Source of the DNA: Clostridia bacterium
Lineage (GTDB): Bacteria > Bacillota > Clostridia > Christensenellales > Aristaeellaceae
Assembly (NCBI GenBank): GCA_017433405.1
Contig: JAFRHH010000041.1
Span: 1 to 53,143 of the forward strand
Reading direction: 5' to 3'
DNA: 53,143 nt
Positions within the stretch are counted from its first letter, which is position 1. Each line of letters starts with the position of its first letter. Both the position numbers and the translations under genes were made by a program. Under the pieces are notes generated by a model. That model was not told the DNA's origin and ran no database searches. It was given only the letters and a program-made list of their open reading frames with translations. Below are positions 43,201-49,584 of this stretch, piece by piece.

Positions 43201-43318
43201 CACCCTGGGTTATAATATCCTGATCAGCAATACCCCCGTCGAGCGCGGCCGCTGCTCCGTCACCTACTGCCTGACGGATCTCTACCAGAATCCCTGGTGG
43301 ACGCCGGTCGCCCCGTAA
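40295..43318 (+). CDS. Clostripain-related (C11) cysteine peptidase, membrane-anchored
   Basis: The 1007 residues comprise a disordered N-terminal region (1-175) of Gly/Ser/Arg-rich tandem repeats (GGNRQSGDPFSG, SPFGGTTGGSSGNHS), one membrane helix (about 177-192, LIGIIILLVLLLGGG), a Ser/Thr/Gly linker and the C11 peptidase domain (about 310-690). The catalytic pair is His423 in LILWDHGGGSVSGFGY and Cys467 in IGFDACLMATVE. A second Gly/Ser/Tyr-rich repeat region (about 700-775, GGSYGGSS type) and a conserved C-terminal domain of about 220 residues follow. The protease domain is presumably extracellular. Its substrate is unknown. No signal peptide other than the internal anchor is seen. Confidence 0.9.
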   Translation: MQDNRKPRAREKRVTDNGKGVQKYGQGLGTGPVNNTGNYESRREQRAGSPGGNRQSGDLFSGGNRQSGDPFSGAKRAGSNPFQAGGRQSSDPFQAGGRQSGRPSGSSRAGGDPFKSSRRGGNPFGGLFGGHSSQNSGSPFGGTTGGSSGNHSGSPFGGTTGGSSGNHSSSPFGGGKLIGIIILLVLLLGGGRLSGLFGGEEASLPVADSGTTTSGTGSSSGTSSSTSSTSSGLSGLLSALMNSSSGSVYDFIPSGGGQSGAGTSSGGTSGIPSGTSSGAEYYTYASSGNDSSADQTVAPGAREKYTKILGGGQDRMTILVYLCGSDLESKNGMGTADLKEMANARIGEKVNLIVYTGGASRWRNSVVSSTTNQIYQIRDGSLTRLESDLGNASMTDPNTLTRFIQYGREHFPANRMALILWDHGGGSVSGFGYDEKTGRNRSMTLAGIDSALAKAGEKFDFIGFDACLMATVENGLMLSQYADYMIASEETEPGVGWYYTDWLTALSANPAMETVQIGKHIADDFVSVCSRKCRGQGTTLSVVDLAELAATVPGELKDFSLETNSLIQHNEYARVSGARSRTREFAQSSRIDQIDLIHFAENLGTSSGKELADALRGAVKYNRTGGGLSHSYGLSIYFPYRRGAKVREVVSTYEAIGMESEYTRCIQEFASLELSGQLSAGSSFDEITSGQPSGGILDILLGGSGSGSGYGGGSYGGSSFGYGGSYGGSGFGSLLGDLFSGNASGFGGFGSSSGSGASYGGSSSGYGASYGGSSSASDLSGLLTLFSGRQMTADRAMAYIQENHFDPSNLVWRNGRITLPESQWNLIQSVNRNIFFDDGSGFIDLGMDPDYETDGNDLLSSFDGTVISVDGQPIAFYFLDSVEEGDYYRITGYSPAMLNGVRVDLLFVFDQDNPYCYIVGARQVYPDSDWSTLPKNLIQIGRGDQLQFLCDYFDYEGNYQDSYRLGKPITLGYNILISNTPVERGRCSVTYCLTDLYQNPWWTPVAP

Positions 43319-43352
43319 CAGTACCCCCGTTCCGGGCGTGCTTATGCCCTGG

Positions 43353-43474
43353 GTGGAACGTGGGGACTGTCCCTCGCGTTCCACGTTCCGTGGAACACAG
43401 GGACTGTCCCCGCGTTCCAGTCTCCCCATAACAGTGGAACACAGGGACTGTCCCCGCGTTCCAGTCTCCCCATA
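43353..43474. repeat. Array of three REP-like palindromes
   Basis: Copies of GTGGAAC-(GTGG/ACA)GGGACTGTCCC-GCGTTCCA lie at 43353-43384, 43390-43419 and 43434-43463. The last two belong to exact 41-bp direct repeats (43390-43430, 43434-43474). The array fills the 188-bp space between the clostripain-like gene and the radical SAM gene, where I see no promoter. Confidence 0.85.
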
Positions 43475-43506
43475 TCAGAACAACAGGAAAAAGATCGAAA
43501 ACAGAA

Positions 43507-45531
43507 ATGAACGAATGGAAAGCAAGAGAGTCGGAAATGAATGAACGGAAAGTAAGCGCCCCGGAAAAGATCGCCCCGGAAAAGATCGCCCAGGAAAAAA
43601 TCGACCAGGAAAACTTTGAACGCGCGCTGGACCGGGTCCAGAAGGCCCCCCGCTATACCGGCGGGGAAATGAACACCTCGGTCAAGCCCTGGAACAAAGA
43701 TCTCCTCCGCTTCGGCTTCTGCTTCCCGGATACCTACGAAGTCGGAATGAGCCATCTGGGGCTGAAGCTCCTCTATGGGCTGATCAACCGCGAACCCTGG
43801 AGCCTCTGCGAGCGGTTCTTTATGCCCTGGACGGATATGATCGCCGAGATGAAGGCGCGCCGCATCCCCCTGCTCAGCATGGAAAGCCGTCATCCGATGA
43901 AGGAATTCGACGTCGTCGGCTTTACCCTGCAGTATGAAATGAGCTATACGAATATCCTGGCGATGCTGGATATGGGCGGGATCCCGCTGGAAAACAGAGA
44001 GCGCGGCGAGGCGGATCCGATCGTCGTCGCCGGCGGCCCCTGCGCCTTTAATCCGGAACCCCTGGCCCCCTTTATCGATGCCTTCATGATCGGGGACGGC
44101 GAGGACGTGCTCCTCGAGCTGAACCAGGTGATTCAGGATCGGAAAAAAACCGGCGAATCCCGCCGGGCCTGCCTGAAAAAGCTCGCGCGGCTCCCCGGGG
44201 TCTACGTCCCGGATCTCTATGCCGTCGCCTATAACGAAGATGGTACGGTCCGCGCCGTCGAGCCCATGGCCCCGGAGGCGCCGGCCCGGATCCTCCGCCG
44301 CTTCGTGACGGATCTGGATGCCGCCTATTATCCGGAGGAAATCCCCGTGCCCTATACCGAGGTCATCTTCGACCGGATTATGCTGGAAATCATGCGGGGC
44401 TGTACCCGGGGGTGCCGCTTCTGCCAGGCGGGCATGCTGTACCGCCCCGTCCGGGAGCGAAGCCTTCCCCGGCTGGCCGATCTGGCGGAAAAGCTGGTCC
44501 GGTCGACGGGCTACGAGGAAATCAGCCTCAGCAGCCTGTCCAGCGGGGATTACAGCTGCCTGCCGGAGCTGATCCGGGAGCTGATGAGGCGGCTGAAGGA
44601 TAAAAGGGTGTCGATCAGCCTGCCGAGCCTGCGCCTGGATTCGGTGCTGAAGGAGAGCCTCGAGGAAACCCAGCAGGTCAAGAAAACCAGCCTGACCTTC
44701 GCCCCCGAGGCCGGCACCCAGCGGCTGCGGGATGTGATTAACAAGGGCGTCACGGAGGCGGATCTGCTGGAAAAATGCCGGGATGCCTTCGAGGGCGGCT
44801 GGAGCAGCGTCAAGCTCTACTTTATGGAAGGCCTCCCGACGGAAACGGATCAGGATCTGGCGGGCATCGCGGACCTGGCCCGAAAGGTCGTCGCCGAATA
44901 TTTCGGAGTCCCCAAACCCCGGCGGGCGAAGGGCCTGCGGGTTTCCGTCAGCGTCTCAACCTTCGTGCCGAAGCCCTTTACGCCCTTCCAGTGGGAGGCC
45001 CAGGACCCAATCCCGACGATTCAGGCGAAGCAGTCCCTCCTGAAAAAGCTCCTGAATATGAAGGGGGTTCAGTTTAACTGGCATGAGCCCTATCTCAGCT
45101 TCCTCGAGGCCTGCTTCGCCCGGGGCGACCGGCGGCTGGGAGCCGTCCTGAAGCGGGCCTGGGAAAAGGGCTGCATCCTGGACGGATGGAGCGAAACCTT
45201 CCGTTTCGACCTCTGGATGGAAGCCTTCCGGGAATGTGGCCTGGATCCCGCCTTCTATGCGAACCGGGTTCGGCCGAAGGACGAGGTCCTGCCCTGGGAT
45301 CATATCGACAGCGGAATTTCCAAAGCCTTCCTCTGGCGGGAGCGGGAAAAAGCCGCCCGGGCGGAAGTCACCCGGGACTGCCGTCAGGGCTGTAACGGCT
45401 GCGGCCTGCAGAAGCTGAAAGGCGTCTGCGCCTGGGCCGGAGCGAATGCGGCCGGGGCGGCGGAGGCCGGATCGGCTGAGACAGGCGGCGACGCCGGAGC
45501 CGCGAAAGGGGGAGCCGAAAAATGCGAATGA
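43507..45531 (+). CDS. TIGR03960-family radical SAM protein with B12-binding-like domain
   Basis: The 674 residues match the TIGR03960 family, which in Bacillota is paired with a DUF2344 protein and RNase E/G; its reaction is unknown. An N-terminal extension with EKIAPEKIAQEKI repeats precedes RVQKAPRYTGGEMN. A cobalamin-binding-like Rossmann region has FGFCFPDTYEVGMSHLGLKL and GPCAFNPEPLAPFIDAFMIG. The radical SAM motif CTRGCRFC has Cys299/303/306, and a C-terminal Cys cluster CRQGCNGCGLQKLKGVC is present. The last 10 bp overlap the DUF2344 gene, implying translational coupling. ATG 43537 is an alternative start. Confidence 0.9.
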   Translation: MNEWKARESEMNERKVSAPEKIAPEKIAQEKIDQENFERALDRVQKAPRYTGGEMNTSVKPWNKDLLRFGFCFPDTYEVGMSHLGLKLLYGLINREPWSLCERFFMPWTDMIAEMKARRIPLLSMESRHPMKEFDVVGFTLQYEMSYTNILAMLDMGGIPLENRERGEADPIVVAGGPCAFNPEPLAPFIDAFMIGDGEDVLLELNQVIQDRKKTGESRRACLKKLARLPGVYVPDLYAVAYNEDGTVRAVEPMAPEAPARILRRFVTDLDAAYYPEEIPVPYTEVIFDRIMLEIMRGCTRGCRFCQAGMLYRPVRERSLPRLADLAEKLVRSTGYEEISLSSLSSGDYSCLPELIRELMRRLKDKRVSISLPSLRLDSVLKESLEETQQVKKTSLTFAPEAGTQRLRDVINKGVTEADLLEKCRDAFEGGWSSVKLYFMEGLPTETDQDLAGIADLARKVVAEYFGVPKPRRAKGLRVSVSVSTFVPKPFTPFQWEAQDPIPTIQAKQSLLKKLLNMKGVQFNWHEPYLSFLEACFARGDRRLGAVLKRAWEKGCILDGWSETFRFDLWMEAFRECGLDPAFYANRVRPKDEVLPWDHIDSGISKAFLWREREKAARAEVTRDCRQGCNGCGLQKLKGVCAWAGANAAGAAEAGSAETGGDAGAAKGGAEKCE

Positions 45532-46301
45532 TGGCGGTTTTTGAAAAAAGCGAGCGTATCCGGCATATCGGCCATCTGGATATCCAGCGCAGCGTCCAGC
45601 GGGGCCTGCGAAGAAGCGGCCTGCCGGTGGCCTATTCGAACGGCTTTCATCCCCATATCCTGATCTCCTTCGCCAGCGCCCTGTCGACCGGCGCGGCGGG
45701 AAAACGGGAAATCATGGATGTGACCCTGGCGGAGCCGGTAACGGCGGATCGCTTCCTCGATGCGATGAACCGGGCCATGCCGCCGGTGCTGCGGCTCCTC
45801 GAAGCCCATCCCCTGGCGGATCGGGCCCCGGCGCTGATGACCCTGGTCCGGGCGGCGGTCTACGACCTTCGGATCGACGGGGAGGAGGAAGCCCGGCGGA
45901 TCCTCGGCGCGATCCCGGCCGCCCTGGCCCGCCGGGAGCTCCGGGCGATGCGGAAAACGAAAACAAAGCTGGAGGAGATCGATATCCGGCCGCTGATTCT
46001 CGGCCTGAATATCCCTGCCGCCCCCGCCGCGCCCGCCGCCGGGGAAACCCCCGCCGCCCCTGCCGCCTGGGAAAACCCCGCCGACCCCGCCGCCGGGGAC
46101 CCCCCCGCCGCCCCCCATCTCCGCGCGGTTCTGACGCTGACGGAAACGACATCCTGCAAGCCGGGCATGCTGATGGAAGCCCTGAGCCGGGAGGCGGGGC
46201 TGGCGGAAGTCCCCCGCTTTGTGACCACCCGGCTGGCCCTCCTGGGCGAGGACGCGGCGGGCAGGCTGATCCCCCTGGAAAAAGCAGCCGCGGAAAGCTG
46301 A
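45522..46301 (+). CDS. DUF2344/TIGR03936 radical-SAM-associated protein
   Basis: The 259 residues start MRMMAVFEKSERIRHIGHLD and contain the family landmarks LPVAYSNGFHPHILISFASA and REIMDVTLAEPV. They are normally encoded directly after, or fused to, the TIGR03960 protein. A Pro/Ala-rich insert (about 167-205: APAAPAAGETPAAPAAW type) interrupts the domain before the C-terminal LTLTETTSCKPGMLMEALS. It overlaps the upstream gene by 10 bp. No enzymatic activity is known; it is probably a substrate-binding partner. Confidence 0.9.
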   Translation: MRMMAVFEKSERIRHIGHLDIQRSVQRGLRRSGLPVAYSNGFHPHILISFASALSTGAAGKREIMDVTLAEPVTADRFLDAMNRAMPPVLRLLEAHPLADRAPALMTLVRAAVYDLRIDGEEEARRILGAIPAALARRELRAMRKTKTKLEEIDIRPLILGLNIPAAPAAPAAGETPAAPAAWENPADPAAGDPPAAPHLRAVLTLTETTSCKPGMLMEALSREAGLAEVPRFVTTRLALLGEDAAGRLIPLEKAAAES

Positions 46302-46359
46302 TGGAACGTGGGGACTGTCCCCCTGTCTGACCTGCCCGCAGGGCAGCAGAACGAGGGAA
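46302..46359. repeat. Half REP element plus shared 31-bp element
   Basis: GGAACGTGGGGACTGTCCCC (46304-46323) is the left half and centre of the REP palindrome. It is followed by a 31-bp sequence (46329-46359: GACCTGCCCGCAGGGCAGCA and 11 more bases) identical to 37263-37293. Both lie between DUF2344 and the RNase gene. Confidence 0.8.
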
Positions 46360-46398
46360 GCGCAAGCGTGCCGCGCGCTGCAAAAGGTGAAATCGCTG

Positions 46399-47586
46399 AT
46401 GAAAGAAAGACTGATCTACGAAACCCCGGAAGCCTACTGGGTCTGCGAGAGACAGGAAGACGGTTCTTGGCAGACAGGACAGAAGAACTGTCCCCTCTGT
46501 CTGGTCGAATACCTGCCCCGGGATCGGGCGGATGAAGCCGGCGCCGTCTTTATGGGCCGGGTGAACCGGATCATGAAAAGCCTGGACTGCGCCTTTGTGG
46601 ATCTGGGCCGAAAGCGGGATGGCTTTCTGCCCCTCCGGGAAAACAGCCGGAGCTTTACGGGCGGGCCCCTTCGCTCCGGTGATCTGATCCCGGTCCAGAT
46701 CCGAAAGGAGGAAACCGGCGAAAAGGGCGCCTTCCTTTCCCGGGATCTTTCCCTGGCGGGGAACCTGGTGATCCTGATGCCGCTGAACCGCTTCGTGGGC
46801 GTCAGCCGAAAAATCACGGATCCCGAAAAGGCGGAAGCGCTGAAGGCGATCGGAAACCGAATCGTCGCCGACCCCGCCCCCGCGTCGGCATCCGCCTCCG
46901 CCTCGGCCGCGCCCCCCTGCGACGAGACCTGCAGTCCCGCCGACTCCGCCCCCGACTCCGCCCCCGCCCCCGCCGCCTTCGGCCTGGTGCTGCGGGAGGC
47001 GGCCTGCTTTGCCTCCGAGTCGGAAATCCGGCGGGAGACGGCGGAGCTGCTGGCGCGCTGGCAGGCGCTCCGCCGCGGGATCCGGGCCGCGGAAAAGCCG
47101 GGCCTCCTCCGGGCGGACTCCCTCCTGTCCCAGCTCCGGAACGACTATGACCATAACGGCCCCCTGCGGATCGAGACCGTGGAGACGGTTCCGGAGGCGC
47201 TGCGGGCCCAGCTGAAGACGGCCTCCGCCCGAAAGGTGGAGCTGCCCGGCGGCGGAAATCTGGTCATCGACCGCTGCGAGGCCATGACGGTGATCGACGT
47301 GAACTCCGCCAGGGATTCGAGCGGCTCCGAAAAGGAGCCGGCGGTTACGGAAGTCAATCTCGCCGCCTGCGAAGCCATCGTCCGCCAGGTTCGTCTCCGA
47401 AACCTCGGCGGCATCATCCTGGTGGATTTTATCGATATGGATGCCCCGGAGGACCGGGAAAGGGTCGCGGCCCGGCTCGGGGAGCTCTTCCGGGCGGATA
47501 GGATGAAAACGGTGCTCCACGGGTGGACGAACCTCGGCCTGATGGAAATTACGCGAAGGCGGTATCGGAAGGAGTTAAACCCATGA
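46399..47586 (+). CDS. Ribonuclease E/G family protein, short form
   Basis: RNase E/G endonucleases process rRNA and mRNA. I chose ATG 46399, spaced about 9 nt from AAAAGG, rather than GTG 46387. The 395 residues have an S1-like RNA-binding domain (GAVFMGRVNRIMKSLDCAFV, DLGRKRDGFLPL) and the catalytic domain with both metal-binding Asp motifs (MTVIDVNSARD and GGIILVDFIDMD). An Ala/Ser/Pro-rich insert of about 40 residues lies in the 5'-sensor region. The chain ends at EITRRRYRKEL, just before the place where RNase E has its CPxC zinc link, so the C-terminal part is missing. The neighbours TIGR03960-DUF2344 are usual, but rplU-rpmA, often next, are not here. Confidence 0.88.
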   Translation: MKERLIYETPEAYWVCERQEDGSWQTGQKNCPLCLVEYLPRDRADEAGAVFMGRVNRIMKSLDCAFVDLGRKRDGFLPLRENSRSFTGGPLRSGDLIPVQIRKEETGEKGAFLSRDLSLAGNLVILMPLNRFVGVSRKITDPEKAEALKAIGNRIVADPAPASASASASAAPPCDETCSPADSAPDSAPAPAAFGLVLREAACFASESEIRRETAELLARWQALRRGIRAAEKPGLLRADSLLSQLRNDYDHNGPLRIETVETVPEALRAQLKTASARKVELPGGGNLVIDRCEAMTVIDVNSARDSSGSEKEPAVTEVNLAACEAIVRQVRLRNLGGIILVDFIDMDAPEDRERVAARLGELFRADRMKTVLHGWTNLGLMEITRRRYRKELNP

Positions 47587-48983
47587 GATCAGACAGCGTC
47601 CTGATTCCGGAGGAAGAGATGGCGAGGCAGCGGGATCTGGCCCTCGAGGTGAAGGCCCTTCCGCATCGCCCGCGAAGCTACTTTGTCGTAACCTACGGCT
47701 GCCAGATGAACGCCCATGATTCGGAAAAAATCGCCGGCATGCTGGAGGAAATGGGCCTGCTTCCCGCCCCGCGCCGGGAGGAAGCGGATTTCGTGATCTT
47801 TAATACCTGCTGTATCCGGGAAAACGCCGAGCGCAAGGCCCTGGGCAACGTGGCCTGGCTGAAGGAAATCAAACGGCAGCGGCCGGAAATGATGATCGCC
47901 GTCTGCGGCTGTATGGCCCAGGAGCCGGGAATGGCGGAGCGGCTGCTGAAGCAGTATCGCTTCGTGGATCTGATCTTCGGCACATCGAATCTCTATCGGC
48001 TGCCGGAGCTTTTGCTGTCTCGGCTGAACGCGGGGGCCCCCCTCGTCGCCGTCGATGACGCGGATACCCTTCCCGAAGGGGTCCCGGTCCGGCGGCTGCG
48101 CCATGATGCGGCCTATCTGACGATCATGTATGGCTGCAATAATTTCTGCTCCTATTGTATCGTCCCCTACGTCCGGGGGCGGGAGCGGAGCCGCCGCGAG
48201 GAGGATATCCTGCGGGAGGCCGAAGCCCTGGCGGCCGCCGGCGTGCGGGAAATCATGCTCCTGGGCCAGAATGTGAACAGCTATGGGCTGGATTCGGCGG
48301 GAAAGCCCCTCTTTCCGTCCCTGCTCCGAAGGCTGGATCAGGTCGGGATCGAGCGGATCCGCTTCATGACCAGCCATCCGAAGGATCTCTCGAACGATCT
48401 GATCGCCGCCATGGCGGAAAGCGCCCATGTCCTGCCCCAGTTTCATCTTCCCGTCCAGAGCGGAAGCGATCCGATCCTTTTGCGGATGAACCGGCATTAT
48501 ACCCGCTCTCAGTATCTGGATCGGGTTCGGAAGCTGCGCGCGGCGATTCCGGGAATCGGCCTTTCGACGGATATGATCGTCGCCTTCCCGGGGGAGACGG
48601 AGGCGGATTTTGAGGAAACCCTGTCGCTGGTTTCCGAGGTCCGCTATGACAGCGCCTTTACCTTTGTTTATTCCCCCCGGACCGGAACGAAGGCCGCCTC
48701 CTTCCCGGACCAGATTCCGCCGGAGATCGCGAAGGACCGGATCACCCGGCTGATCGCCCTGCAGGAAGCGCTGCAGCGGGAGACGCTCTCGCGGTTTTTG
48801 AATCAGGAGGAGGAGCTCCTGGTGGAAAGCGTCAGCCGGCGGAGCGAGGAGGCGGTTTCCGGAAAAGGGCGCCACGGAATCTCGATCACCCTCCCGGGAG
48901 GCGCGGAGGATATCGGAAAAATCCTCCGCTGCCGGATTGTGAAGGTGAAGAATAATACGCTGATCGGCGAAAGAATCCCCTGA
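47583..48983 (+). CDS. miaB: tRNA-2-methylthio-N6-dimethylallyladenosine synthase
   Basis: MiaB adds the 2-methylthio group to i6A37 in tRNAs. I chose ATG 47583, which overlaps the RNase stop (ATGA) and follows AAGGAG; it gives 466 residues. Cluster ligands are Cys40 (TYGCQMNAHDSE), Cys76 (NTCCIRENAE) and Cys110 (VCGCMAQEPG). The radical SAM motif CNNFCSYC has Cys185/189/192, and the C-terminus is a TRAM domain ending near NTLIGERIP. In Bacillota miaB is often followed by a ylbF/ymcA gene and mutS, exactly as here. Confidence 0.96.
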   Translation: MRSDSVLIPEEEMARQRDLALEVKALPHRPRSYFVVTYGCQMNAHDSEKIAGMLEEMGLLPAPRREEADFVIFNTCCIRENAERKALGNVAWLKEIKRQRPEMMIAVCGCMAQEPGMAERLLKQYRFVDLIFGTSNLYRLPELLLSRLNAGAPLVAVDDADTLPEGVPVRRLRHDAAYLTIMYGCNNFCSYCIVPYVRGRERSRREEDILREAEALAAAGVREIMLLGQNVNSYGLDSAGKPLFPSLLRRLDQVGIERIRFMTSHPKDLSNDLIAAMAESAHVLPQFHLPVQSGSDPILLRMNRHYTRSQYLDRVRKLRAAIPGIGLSTDMIVAFPGETEADFEETLSLVSEVRYDSAFTFVYSPRTGTKAASFPDQIPPEIAKDRITRLIALQEALQRETLSRFLNQEEELLVESVSRRSEEAVSGKGRHGISITLPGGAEDIGKILRCRIVKVKNNTLIGERIP

Positions 48984-49012
48984 CCGGACGAAAGAATGCC
49001 GTCGCAGAATGA

Positions 49013-49115
49013 TATACTAGTTCACGTTAGAATTTGCCGGAGGCAAAGCTCTTACGTGAACGTATATGCCGCGGGCAGGACGATGGTTTGGCAATCAATT
49101 CCGTTCGCGAGTATA
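49013..49115. mobile_element. MITE-like 99-bp element, copy 1 (flanked by TA)
   Basis: The 99-bp core (49015-49113) runs from TACTAGTTCACG to CGCGAGTA and is flanked by TA on both sides. It is identical base for base to 52278-52376; the identity extends over 105 bp (49011-49115). It holds a long internal hairpin: GTTCACGT and ACGTGAAC arms around a nested TTTGCC-GGA-GGCAAA stem-loop. Removing it with one TA restores a B-type leader of normal length. It has no coding capacity. Confidence 0.8.
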
Positions 49116-49120
49116 GACGT

Positions 49121-49132
49121 GAACTGATGTTC
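49121..49132 (+). promoter_or_regulatory. SOS-box-like palindrome before ylbF-mutS
   Basis: GAACTGATGTTC is identical to the one before ligA, in the same position just ahead of AGAGGAGGA. It fits GAAC-N4-GTTC. It lies between the 99-bp element and the ylbF ribosome binding site. Confidence 0.45.
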
Positions 49133-49151
49133 AAAGAGGAGGAAGAAACAG

Positions 49152-49565
49152 ATGCGGGAAGTTATGACAAAAGCCCAGGAGCTGGCCGAAGCCATTCTGG
49201 CCAGCGCGGTATACCGGAAAATGAAGGAGCTGGAAGGGGAGGTCCGCCGGGATCCGGAGGCGGCCAACGCCCTGGGGCAGCTGATCGAAAAGCGAAGCCG
49301 GGTTGAAAATATCCTATCGGACAGCAACATGGATCCGGAGGAGCTGAAAAAAGCCAGCCTGGAAATGGAGGAGGCGGAGAAGGCCATGAATCAGAACGAA
49401 AAGATTCAGGCCCTTCGGGAGGCCCGGAAGGATTTCCAGACCATGATGGATAACGTGAACAAGATTCTGCGGCTCGTCGTGACGGGCGAGGTCGCGGAGG
49501 AGCGGGAGACCGGCCGCGCTGGCGGATGCTCTGGCAGCTGCGCTGGCTGCAGCGGCTGCCAGTGA
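49152..49565 (+). CDS. YlbF/YmcA-family protein with C-terminal Cys cluster
   Basis: The 137 residues are mostly helical: MTKAQELAEAILASAVYRKM, ALGQLIEKRSRVENI and ALREARKDFQTMMDNVNKIL match the YlbF/YmcA (Com_YlbF) family. In B. subtilis these proteins with YaaT form an Fe-S complex that steers RNase Y and development. The tail ends GGCSGSCAGCSGCQ, four Cys in a CxxxCxxCxxC pattern that could bind an Fe-S cluster. AGAGGAGGA precedes ATG 49152. It lies between miaB and mutS, the conserved order. Confidence 0.88.
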   Translation: MREVMTKAQELAEAILASAVYRKMKELEGEVRRDPEAANALGQLIEKRSRVENILSDSNMDPEELKKASLEMEEAEKAMNQNEKIQALREARKDFQTMMDNVNKILRLVVTGEVAEERETGRAGGCSGSCAGCSGCQ

Positions 49566-49584
49566 GCATTCGGAGGAAGATGCA

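Noticed and set aside
43353-43474. Rho-independent terminator after the clostripain-like gene
   Set aside because: The palindromes are strong but have no U-tract and recur inside coding sequence elsewhere, so they are better called repeats.
49013-49018. TATACT at the left end of the 99-bp element as a -10 box
   Set aside because: No acceptable -35 sequence lies 16-18 bp upstream in either copy; the motif is part of the element end.
49011-49115. Riboswitch or tRNA-like RNA
   Set aside because: The hairpins do not match any riboswitch or tRNA layout I know, and perfect identity with reconstructable empty sites fits a mobile element better. An RNA role remains possible.
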